The notes: generated from the letters alone by a model not told the origin. 6,011 nt of DNA from Candidatus Omnitrophota bacterium (GCA_030631915.1 DAOVKF010000092.1:1-6011); one strand, 5' to 3'; shown: positions 1 through 5,856, counted from the first letter of the stretch. Made by a program: numbers and translations.

Positions 1-1172
1 ATCTGATTCTGTCCGACCTCAGTGGCGATGATCACGTCCTGTCCCCGGGTAAGCTCCTGTATCTTCTCGATGATATATTGCGGTCTTAACTTATCGTCAT
101 CTTTATACTGTAAAGGCAGTTCCTCCTTCCATCTCATGACCTGCTTGTGCCAGTCGGAAAGATCCGGTTTCTTGACCAGCCTGCGCAGCTCCTTCAGGAC
201 CTCCCCGGCATCGCCTATGACAGGGATATCCACACTGACATTTTTACTCACGCTGGCGGGATCTATGTCAATATGCGCCACTGTGGCGTCCGGCGCGAAT
301 GTATCCGGCTTTCCGGTAACGCGGTCATCAAACCTCGCCCCGATAGCGATTATAAGATCCGACTTCTGTACGGCATGATTGGCATAGGCGGTCCCGTGCA
401 TCCCCAGCATCCCCAGGCTCAAAGGATCGTCCCCGGGAAACGCCCCAAGCCCCATCATGGTCAGGGTGACGGGGATCCCGGTTTCTCTGGCAAACCCGGT
501 GAGTTCCCTGCTCGCGCCGGAGATGATCACACCTCCGCCCGCATATATTACCGGCCTCCTGCTTTTCGCTATTGCCCTGGCTATTTTTTTTATCTGTCCG
601 ATATGCCCTTTATATGTGGGTTTATAACCCCTTATGTCAATAACCTTCGGGTACCTGAACTCCGTCTTTTGAAGCTGCACATCCACCGGCAGATCAATGA
701 GCACCGGTCCGGGACGGCCGGTCCTTGCGATATGAAAAGCCTCTTTGACGGTCCTGGCAAGATCTTTCGCGTCTTTAACCAGATAATTATGTTTTGTTAT
801 GGAGCGTGAGATCCCGATCATATCAGCTTCCTGAAAAGCGTCATTGCCTATAAGAAACGATTTGACCTGGCCCGTAATCGCGATGAGCGGGACCGAATCC
901 ATATAAGCTGTCGCGATGCCGGTCACCAGATTGGTCGCGCCAGGGCCTGAAGTGGCCATGCACACTCCCACTTTTCCGGTAGCCCTGGCATACCCGTCTG
1001 CCGCGTGAGCGGCGCCCTGTTCATGACGTGTCAGAATGAACTTAATGGACTTCTCGCCGTAAAGCTTATCCGTTAAAGGTATTACAGAACCCCCGGGGTA
1101 ACCGAAAATGTGAGTTACCCCCTCTTCGAGCAGACTTTTTATCAGGATTTCCGCGCCGGTCAATTTTGCCAT
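1..1172 (-). CDS. ilvB: Acetolactate synthase large (catalytic) subunit, 3' end beyond the window
   Basis: Acetolactate synthase uses thiamine diphosphate to condense two pyruvates, or pyruvate and 2-oxobutyrate, in the first common step of valine, leucine and isoleucine synthesis in the cytoplasm. The visible 390 codons cover about 70% of a typical protein of roughly 560 residues. The N-terminal ThDP-binding domain (about 1-165) has PGG at 26-28, the catalytic glutamate E51 in RHEQGA, TSGPGATN (74-81) and IGNDAFQE (108-115). The central FAD-associated domain (about 190-330) has YAGGG (210-214) and GARFDDRVTGK (278-288). The C-terminal domain begins near 365, and the last visible residues TEVGQNQ (384-390) match the conserved T(D/E)VGQxQ segment. 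The Mg/ThDP motif (GDG...N) lies off the left edge. The ATG at 1172 is preceded by AAGGAAG five bases away. A small regulatory subunit gene (ilvN/ilvH) might follow off the edge. Serine replaces alanine after PGG, and K104 follows GQV where proline is common. Identification is secure; other ThDP enzymes lack this full motif set. Confidence 0.96.
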   Translation of the reverse strand, partial: MAKLTGAEILIKSLLEEGVTHIFGYPGGSVIPLTDKLYGEKSIKFILTRHEQGAAHAADGYARATGKVGVCMATSGPGATNLVTGIATAYMDSVPLIAITGQVKSFLIGNDAFQEADMIGISRSITKHNYLVKDAKDLARTVKEAFHIARTGRPGPVLIDLPVDVQLQKTEFRYPKVIDIRGYKPTYKGHIGQIKKIARAIAKSRRPVIYAGGGVIISGASRELTGFARETGIPVTLTMMGLGAFPGDDPLSLGMLGMHGTAYANHAVQKSDLIIAIGARFDDRVTGKPDTFAPDATVAHIDIDPASVSKNVSVDIPVIGDAGEVLKELRRLVKKPDLSDWHKQVMRWKEELPLQYKDDDKLRPQYIIEKIQELTRGQDVIIATEVGQNQ

Positions 1173-1177
1173 TGTCG

Positions 1178-1184
1178 CTTCCTT
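1178..1184 (-). promoter_or_regulatory. Ribosome binding site of ilvB
   Basis: The minus strand reads AAGGAAG five bases before the ATG at 1172. It supports that ATG as the ilvB start. The first residues (MAKLTGAEIL) also begin exactly where the family usually begins. The site lies about 20 bases downstream of the large leader stem, outside it. Confidence 0.8.
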
Positions 1185-1202
1185 TTTATATGGATATTAT
1201 CT

Positions 1203-1331
1203 GTGAGTACTCAGGTATCCCCGACCTGAAGTGACGGTTGTTAGCCGTGCTCCTACCAGGGCCCCTCCGCCCGGTGTGGATCCTCCCTGTACGGAGCACG
1301 GCTAACAACCGTCACCTGGCTGAGTATTTAC
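1203..1331 (-). ncRNA. Large structured 5' leader of ilvB, candidate cis-regulatory RNA (possibly ilvB-OMG class)
   Basis: Between the predicted ilvB transcription start (about 1359) and its ribosome binding site lies a 129-nt fold. The outer stem pairs 1203-1214 with 1320-1331 over 12 positions, two of them G-U. The inner stem pairs 1231-1253 with 1293-1315 as a perfect 23-bp match. It is followed by a symmetric GUA/GUA internal loop, a 5-bp stem (1257-1261 with 1285-1289) and a 23-nt G-rich apical loop. On the 3' side, 1212-1216 and 1224-1228 (CAGGU/ACCUG in the RNA, 7-nt loop) can form a side hairpin that takes three bases from the outer stem, giving a possible three-way junction. No U-run follows, so it is not an intrinsic terminator. 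Position suggests control of ilvB by an end product or metabolite. From memory, an ilvB-OMG motif is described upstream of ilvB in Omnitrophica; I cannot compare it with that consensus here. A palindromic insertion (MITE-like) is the alternative, but no target duplication is visible. Confidence 0.6.
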
Positions 1332-1365
1332 TATGATCTTAATATCTCTTTTACTTTCGATACAT

Positions 1366-1394
1366 ATAATATCTCCATAGATGATAGTTGTCAA
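1366..1394 (-). promoter_or_regulatory. Sigma70-type promoter of ilvB
   Basis: On the minus strand TTGACA (1389-1394) is an exact -35 consensus. A 17-bp spacer separates it from TATTAT (1366-1371), which matches TATAAT at five of six positions. Transcription should start near 1359, giving a leader of about 187 nt that contains the whole stem structure at 1203-1331. This promoter separates ilvB from the signalling genes upstream. It is predicted from sequence only. Confidence 0.75.
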
Positions 1395-1508
1395 GCTCAT
1401 TGGTTAAGTAGCCGGTAGCGCATTGCAGGGTAAAGCAACAAGGGGAGTTAGGGTAGAAGAAAACCACGCAGGGACGGGGCTGGCTTTATTTCAGGGACAA
1501 CTCTCCGT
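1395..1508. other. Gene-free interval between the receiver gene and the ilvB promoter
   Basis: I see no gene here on either strand. A 7-base direct repeat CAGGGAC occurs at 1468-1474 and 1492-1498, with a G/C-rich stretch between. Downstream of the receiver gene the minus strand has a T-rich patch (GTTTTCTTCT, about 1453-1462), but no convincing stem precedes it. An intrinsic terminator for the signalling operon is therefore not established, and some read-through into ilvB is possible. Confidence 0.5.
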
Positions 1509-1976
1509 TCAATTCTGGAAATGTTCCTTAATAAGGCTTATTACCTTGTCAATATCCAGGGGTTTGTAGATACAGGTGTAAGCGCCTTTTTTTAAAGCCT
1601 CGTTTATCAGATCGTTAACTGAATAGGCAGTCATCATAATAGTAACTATCTCAGGGTTTATCTTTTTTATCTTTTCGAAAGTTTCCACCCCGTTAAGCCC
1701 ATTTAATACGATATCGATAAAAGCGATATTAAAAGATTTTTTTCTGGCCATTTTTATAGCCTCATGTCCGTCTCCTGCGGTCTCGACTTCATAACCATGC
1801 TCCTTAAGGATAGCCGCAAAAGTTTCCCGCGTATTAGCTTCGTCCTCGACGATCAAGACCCGGACCGAACTTTCTGTGCGCTTTCTTCCCCCCATGGCTC
1901 TGTCCTGACGCTTCCGGGGAATATTTTCAAAAAACCTCAGCGACGCATAACGTCTCTCCACTGATGTCACCATCAT
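1509..1976 (-). CDS. Stand-alone response regulator receiver (CheY-like) with basic N-terminal extension
   Basis: This is a phosphoacceptor protein of two-component signalling, acting in the cytoplasm. The receiver domain fills residues 38-153: acidic pair E44/D45, phosphoacceptor D88, T116 and the conserved K138-P139. There is no DNA-binding or enzymatic output domain (155 residues in all), so it probably acts by protein contact or passes phosphate onward. The usual aromatic switch position, three residues before the lysine, is C135. Residues 1-37 form a basic, arginine-rich extension that I cannot assign. The first ATG (1976) has a strong AAAGGAG seven bases upstream, inside the end of the kinase gene. 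ATG codon 28 (1895) has a weaker AGGA and would give a bare receiver. The gene starts one base after the kinase stop, so the kinase at 1978-3936 is the obvious phosphodonor and translation is likely coupled. Family assignment is secure; the target is unknown. Confidence 0.93.
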   Translation of the reverse strand: MMVTSVERRYASLRFFENIPRKRQDRAMGGRKRTESSVRVLIVEDEANTRETFAAILKEHGYEVETAGDGHEAIKMARKKSFNIAFIDIVLNGLNGVETFEKIKKINPEIVTIMMTAYSVNDLINEALKKGAYTCIYKPLDIDKVISLIKEHFQN

Positions 1977-1977
1977 A

Positions 1978-3936
1978 TTAATGCTCCTTTTCTAACGGAA
2001 TGCTTATACTAAAAGTGCTGCCTTTGCCTATTTCAGTTTTCACCTCAATGGTGCTGTTATGGGCTTTTAATATCTCGTTCACCACAGTTAACCCCAGACC
2101 TATGCCCCTGGCCTTGCTGCTGTAAAAAGAATCAAAGATCCTTGTCAGATCTTCTTCGGCAATACCCTCGCCCGTATCGGTTATACTGACTTTTAATACC
2201 TTCCCCGAAACCTCTGTCGACGCGGTCAACCTGCCGCCTTCGGACATGGCCTGAAAAGCGTTCAGGACCAGATTATTGATGGCCCGCCTGAATCTAACAC
2301 CGTCCAGCGGCACTTTAGGTATACCGGGGCTTAATTTTTTGACGACCTCTATGTTCTTTACCCGGTTCACTTTCTCAGCATCGCTCAGCGTATCTTCAAC
2401 TACCGCATTTATGTCCGTGGGGCTCAGTGTCAGACTGGCAGGACGGGAAAATTCCAGGATGTCATTAATGATATCTGAGACGCGCGCTACCTCCTTTTCC
2501 ATGGCTCCGAGGGGAGCCCTGACTTCAGAAGAAGCGCCGCCTAATTTCATCTTCAGATAATAAAGTGACATCCTGATGCCGTTTAAAGGGTTCCTGATCT
2601 CATGCCCCACCATGGCTGCCATCTGTCCGATAGCGGCCATCTTTTCCGATTGAACCAGCTGGGCCTGGGTGTCTTTTAACTGGCTGTACGCTTCGGTTAT
2701 ATCCTCCAGCATGTTCAGTGTCGCCTTTCTGGCATCCGCCAGATCCCTGGTCCGTTCAAACATGGTGTTCTCAAGCTCTATGTTCCAGTTCCTGACCTTT
2801 TCATACAGCTCGGCATTTTCAATAGCCGTGCCCACTTCATTAGCGATAACGACAAGCAATTGAATATCCTGGGGAGTAAAAGGGTGCAACCTGTGGCTCG
2901 TTATACCCATCACTCCCTTGACCTTTTTCTTGGCCTTCAGGGGGACACAGACAAAAGAACGAAGTCCTTCCTTATCCATGATCTCTGTTTTTAAATGCGG
3001 GTAACCTGATATGTTGTCAATAGCGACAGGTTCCCCGTCATGAGCGACTCTCGAACAGATGGTGTCTTCATCCAGACTCACTTCATCGATCCCGCGTTCA
3101 TATTCCTCGGAAAGCCCGCAGGAAGCCTTGAGCTTCAATTTTTCGGTTCCCTCATCCAGCAGGGATATGTAACCGGCCTCTATGCTCATGGATTTTAACA
3201 TCTCATTCAGAACATCGGTCAGGATTTTCTCCAGGTCAAGAGTCCGGCTTATTAAAGAGGAAACTGTGTTGAGCACGGAAAGATTCTGGATCACGCGCCG
3301 GCTTCTTCCTTTTTGTCTGCGCAGGCTTTCGGTTAACATCAGAAGTAACCCTACGACCAGTATCAGCGAAAAGAGTATCCCCAGACTGAAACCTATGGGG
3401 GCGAACCAGACTACAGGCCGCAGAAAAGGATAGTCCAGATTGTGCAATCCGTTCAAGAGAAATCCGAGAAAAACAGGCAGTCTGGCCGCGCTTTTATCTC
3501 CTTTTGTTATTTTAAGAAAAGAAAAGGCGCAGGCGATAAAAGCCAGTCCGTTAAGGAACGCGGCAGGGACTGCCGCCGCGTACCATTCCTTTACGACAAA
3601 CACTCCCACATAGGAAGTTATTACCACGCCGGCGCTTACCGCTGCCGCTGCCGCATGCCATATCCCTGGAACCGGCCGCTTCTGCATCTGACCCATGCTC
3701 TCCAGAAAGGCCGCGGCGGTAAAGGCAAAGAAAACATGATGAAGGAACCAGAGGGGTTCATACCCGGTCCCGATAATGATCAATTCCATCACGTTATGAA
3801 GCCCGAAGAAAAGCCATCCCGTCGCCCACCAGAAAGACACCTTCTCCCGGGTCTCAAAATACCTGACAAAGAGGATCAACGTGACCGCGAATTTGAAACC
3901 GCAGTCCATGGAAATAGCTGGAACCAGCCACTGCAT
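1978..3936 (-). CDS. Multi-spanning membrane sensor histidine kinase, 7TM-GAF-HisKA-HATPase
   Basis: This inner-membrane kinase autophosphorylates a histidine and should pass phosphate to the adjacent receiver. Residues 1-205 hold about seven hydrophobic segments (roughly 5-25, 34-56, 62-81, 91-115, 117-142, 152-170, 174-203). Histidines H47, H66, H67, H94 and H165 lie in or beside them, with no large periplasmic loop. A linker (210-240) leads to a GAF domain (about 235-375). A long coiled coil (376-430) containing ERTRDLADARKATLNMLEDI follows. HisKA spans about 431-500, with phosphoacceptor H445 in GHEIRNPLNGI; E446 and N449 fit kinases that also dephosphorylate. The ATPase domain (about 540-648) shows the N box (N555, N559), G1 DTGEGI (587-592), F601 and G2 GIGLGLT (611-617). 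All catalytic motifs look intact. The start is one base after the preceding stop, with AAGGG six bases upstream inside that gene. Kinase function is secure. The membrane signal is unknown; quinone, membrane state or a metal or haem ligand are guesses. Confidence 0.95.
   Translation of the reverse strand: MQWLVPAISMDCGFKFAVTLILFVRYFETREKVSFWWATGWLFFGLHNVMELIIIGTGYEPLWFLHHVFFAFTAAAFLESMGQMQKRPVPGIWHAAAAAVSAGVVITSYVGVFVVKEWYAAAVPAAFLNGLAFIACAFSFLKITKGDKSAARLPVFLGFLLNGLHNLDYPFLRPVVWFAPIGFSLGILFSLILVVGLLLMLTESLRRQKGRSRRVIQNLSVLNTVSSLISRTLDLEKILTDVLNEMLKSMSIEAGYISLLDEGTEKLKLKASCGLSEEYERGIDEVSLDEDTICSRVAHDGEPVAIDNISGYPHLKTEIMDKEGLRSFVCVPLKAKKKVKGVMGITSHRLHPFTPQDIQLLVVIANEVGTAIENAELYEKVRNWNIELENTMFERTRDLADARKATLNMLEDITEAYSQLKDTQAQLVQSEKMAAIGQMAAMVGHEIRNPLNGIRMSLYYLKMKLGGASSEVRAPLGAMEKEVARVSDIINDILEFSRPASLTLSPTDINAVVEDTLSDAEKVNRVKNIEVVKKLSPGIPKVPLDGVRFRRAINNLVLNAFQAMSEGGRLTASTEVSGKVLKVSITDTGEGIAEEDLTRIFDSFYSSKARGIGLGLTVVNEILKAHNSTIEVKTEIGKGSTFSISIPLEKEH
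1984..1989 (-). promoter_or_regulatory. Ribosome binding site of the receiver gene, inside the kinase gene
   Basis: The minus strand reads AAGGAG with a 7-base spacer to the first of two consecutive ATGs (1976 and 1973). It lies within the last codons of the histidine kinase gene. It favours the long 155-residue form of the receiver protein over initiation at codon 28. Confidence 0.75.
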
Positions 3937-3937
3937 T

Positions 3938-4552
3938 TTATTCCCTTACTCCGTTCAGCCTGTTTTCTAGATCCTTTATCCTTTTCTTCAGTCCCATCAT
4001 CCTCAGTTCGCTGTTTATGGCGAAGCGGTTAAATTTTTCCAGCTCTTCGACCTTTTGTTGCAGCTCCCTGGTCCGCTCCACCACCCTTTGTTCCAGTTCC
4101 GTCTTCGCTTTCTCCAGATCCCTGGTTTTTTCGCTGACAAAAGCCATGGCCACAATGGACAGGATCTTGTCGGCCACCGGTTCATATACGGACAACGCGC
4201 CGTTAAATCCGGTTACGTCGCCGTTGTATTTCCGGCATAACGCGCTCGCGTATACGTCTCTCAATGTAAGCATTCCCGCGATTATCTGCTCTGTTGTCAT
4301 GCCCTGAAGCACGCCTTTTTTCGCCATTGACCGGGCGTATATTTCAGCGCCTTCAAAATTTTCCGATGCCAGACATTCAATGCAAGTATCATAGATCGCG
4401 GCCGATTCCATCTCTATTTCCCGGCTGCTCAGTCCCTGCAAGAGACCCTTGCCTCTCATTTCTTTTACCCACATATTCCTCAGGTCAACCCGGTTCGCCC
4501 TGAAATACTCGACCAGTTCATCTCTCAGTTCCTTTTTTTTATCGTTTCCCAT
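3938..4552 (-). CDS. Soluble sensor-like protein, RsbRD_N-like helical domain plus coiled-coil tail, no output domain
   Basis: This 204-residue protein has no signal peptide or membrane segment. Residues 5-138 are all-helical in character and resemble, to my eye, the RsbRD N-terminal domain of stressosome-type co-antagonists; this is recalled pattern similarity, not a search result. Within it MRGKGLLQGLSSREI (32-46) and MAKKGVLQGMTTEQI (76-90) form an ungapped internal repeat of period 44. Residues 139-200 are a long heptad coiled coil ending in LEELEKFN-type sequence. That tail closely matches the C-terminus of the upstream membrane sensor (4578-5849). RsbR-family proteins normally carry a STAS domain after this region; here there is none, nor a kinase or cyclase. 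It probably senses something in the cytoplasm and passes the state on through its coiled coil, perhaps to the kinase encoded one base downstream. The ATG at 4552 has a strong GGGAGGGG ribosome site. That it is a real gene is secure; its function is inferred. Confidence 0.85.
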   Translation of the reverse strand: MGNDKKKELRDELVEYFRANRVDLRNMWVKEMRGKGLLQGLSSREIEMESAAIYDTCIECLASENFEGAEIYARSMAKKGVLQGMTTEQIIAGMLTLRDVYASALCRKYNGDVTGFNGALSVYEPVADKILSIVAMAFVSEKTRDLEKAKTELEQRVVERTRELQQKVEELEKFNRFAINSELRMMGLKKRIKDLENRLNGVRE

Positions 4553-4558
4553 TATCAG

Positions 4559-4566
4559 CCCCTCCC
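4559..4566 (-). promoter_or_regulatory. Ribosome binding site of the 204-residue sensor-like gene
   Basis: GGGAGGGG on the minus strand lies six bases before the ATG at 4552, in the 25-base gap after the upstream sensor gene. It is a strong anti-16S match and fixes this start. Confidence 0.8.
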
Positions 4567-4577
4567 GGCCCCTCTCT

Positions 4578-5849
4578 TCATTTTTCGTCCACTTTGTTTT
4601 TCAATCTCTCTATCTCTTTCTTCAGCTCCATCATCTTTAACTCACGGTCAACCGATAATTTATTGAATTTTTCTAATTCCTCGAGCTTTTCCCGAAGCTC
4701 CAGCGTTCTTTCCCTGACCTTAAGTTCAAGCGCCTTTGCCCACCCTTCCAGCTTTTGTCTGGATGCCTTCAGATCCCTGGCCATCCGATTGAACGAGTCA
4801 GCAAGGATCCCTATTTCATCTTTTGTTCTTATGTCCACGGCTGTATCCAGGTCGCCGGAGGCGATCCTGTCCGCAGCGTCTTTCAATTTTAAAACAGGCG
4901 ACACTAAATGTTTTACGATTATTGCGGTAAAAACAACCGCAAGAAATGTCAGGATAACGCCAATAATAAAGATCCAATTCGCGATTTTATGTACGGGTGC
5001 AAAGGCCTCCTTTTCTTCCTGCTCCACTATTAAGGCACATTGCTCCTCCGCCAGCCACCTGCATTCGCCTATAACGGGGATCCCCTTATAGCTTTTGTAC
5101 GCCCCTTTGATACACTTACCGATCAAAATATCTTCCATGGTTTCAGGAGAACGCAGTTTTTTTCCCAGAGATACCCCAGGGACTATTGACCCAAAGACAA
5201 GTCCGCCTTTTTTATCAAGCGCGTACACCTCTTCGCCTTCCACCAGAGCACATTCTTCTTTAATTGTACGGGAAAATTCCCGCAGGCTTATTCTCTCGAC
5301 CGCCACTCCCAGAAGATCCCCGCTCTCCTCCTGTATCACAGGCGTAAAAGCCAGCATTGTAGGCTTGTTATAGGCAGGAGAATGATAGATCTCCGTAATT
5401 CCGGTGATGGATTCACGGCCTTTTATGAAGTATCGACGGTCTGATTTGGCCCTGCCGACCTCGATTTCATCGGTCGAGGCTATAACCTGTCCATCGGAGT
5501 TCAAGATGAACAGTTCAATGGTCCGGGGTTCGTCCCTCATCATCTGTCTTAATCTTTTTATTATTTCCTTGACCGGTATCCGCGAATCCGGATCCTTTTC
5601 ATCAAGCTGCTCCAGCCTGCTTCGTATATAGATACTGGTGGCCTTGGATTTAATATCCGCCTTTCGCGCGCAGCAAAAACTTTCAAGCCGGCACTCAAGC
5701 GCTTTAGACCGGCAATGCAACCGCTTAAAAGCGCAGTTTTCCATGACCTGTTTACTGCTCTGATAAGTGACGACCCCCATGGCCCCGAAACCAAAAATTA
5801 AAAGCGCCGAGAATATGACCCCTAATTTGACCGCGAGTGTTGATCTCAT
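4578..5849 (-). CDS. Membrane sensor: Cache-like periplasmic domain, HAMP, coiled-coil tail, no output domain
   Basis: This 423-residue inner-membrane protein looks like the input half of a chemoreceptor or histidine kinase. TM1 spans about 8-29 and TM2 about 291-313. Between them is an extracytoplasmic domain with double-Cache features, notably YFIKGRE, ITEIYHSPAYNKP and LAFTPVI (140-173), then GVAVERI (181-187). Cache domains commonly bind small organic ligands. HAMP follows (about 311-363; P318, DEIG 344-347), then a heptad coiled coil (365-422) with EELEKFN (390-396). Translation ends there, without kinase, cyclase or methyl-accepting region. All nine cysteines are extracytoplasmic, and C39, C46, C53 and C60 are exactly seven residues apart on the helix after TM1. 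I chose the ATG at 5849, with AAGGGA seven bases upstream. A GTG at 5897 would add 16 residues but lies inside the promoter, upstream of the predicted transcript start. It is probably first gene of the four-gene operon and a likely partner of the downstream kinase. The architecture is clear; ligand and partner are inferred. Confidence 0.9.
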   Translation of the reverse strand: MRSTLAVKLGVIFSALLIFGFGAMGVVTYQSSKQVMENCAFKRLHCRSKALECRLESFCCARKADIKSKATSIYIRSRLEQLDEKDPDSRIPVKEIIKRLRQMMRDEPRTIELFILNSDGQVIASTDEIEVGRAKSDRRYFIKGRESITGITEIYHSPAYNKPTMLAFTPVIQEESGDLLGVAVERISLREFSRTIKEECALVEGEEVYALDKKGGLVFGSIVPGVSLGKKLRSPETMEDILIGKCIKGAYKSYKGIPVIGECRWLAEEQCALIVEQEEKEAFAPVHKIANWIFIIGVILTFLAVVFTAIIVKHLVSPVLKLKDAADRIASGDLDTAVDIRTKDEIGILADSFNRMARDLKASRQKLEGWAKALELKVRERTLELREKLEELEKFNKLSVDRELKMMELKKEIERLKNKVDEK

Positions 5850-5856
5850 CTTTTCA

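Noticed and set aside
147..809. A 220-codon open frame on the plus strand
   Set aside because: It lies antisense within ilvB, whose minus-strand translation shows the full set of family motifs. The plus-strand product has no recognisable domain and a Pro/Arg-rich shadow composition.
1253..1315. A possible GTG-started leader peptide of 20 codons in the ilvB leader (with two adjacent valine codons)
   Set aside because: No ribosome binding site precedes it, it is buried in the 23-bp stem, and two valine codons are too few for a convincing attenuation peptide.
1203..1331. The inverted repeat as an intrinsic terminator
   Set aside because: There is no U-run after the stem on either strand, and on the minus strand the ilvB ribosome site follows directly. 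It sits inside the predicted ilvB transcript.
1203..1331. The inverted repeat as a MITE-like insertion
   Set aside because: No target-site duplication is visible at the edges, and the position between promoter and ribosome site of ilvB favours a leader. It is not excluded, because genome copies cannot be counted here.
1381..1407. A tiny plus-strand frame, ATG to TAA, of eight codons
   Set aside because: It overlaps the -35 region of the ilvB promoter, has no ribosome site and is expected by chance.
1453..1508. An intrinsic terminator after the receiver gene
   Set aside because: A T-rich patch exists on the minus strand, but I could not find a stable stem immediately before it. CAGGGAC occurs there as a direct repeat, not an inverted one.
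3442..4032. A 196-codon open frame on the plus strand
   Set aside because: It is antisense to the membrane part of the kinase and the end of the 204-residue gene, both of which have clear domains. The product is low in hydrophobic residues and resembles nothing I know.
5561..5794. A 77-codon minus-strand frame inside the Cache sensor gene
   Set aside because: It is out of frame within a gene whose Cache and HAMP features are continuous, so it is a shadow.
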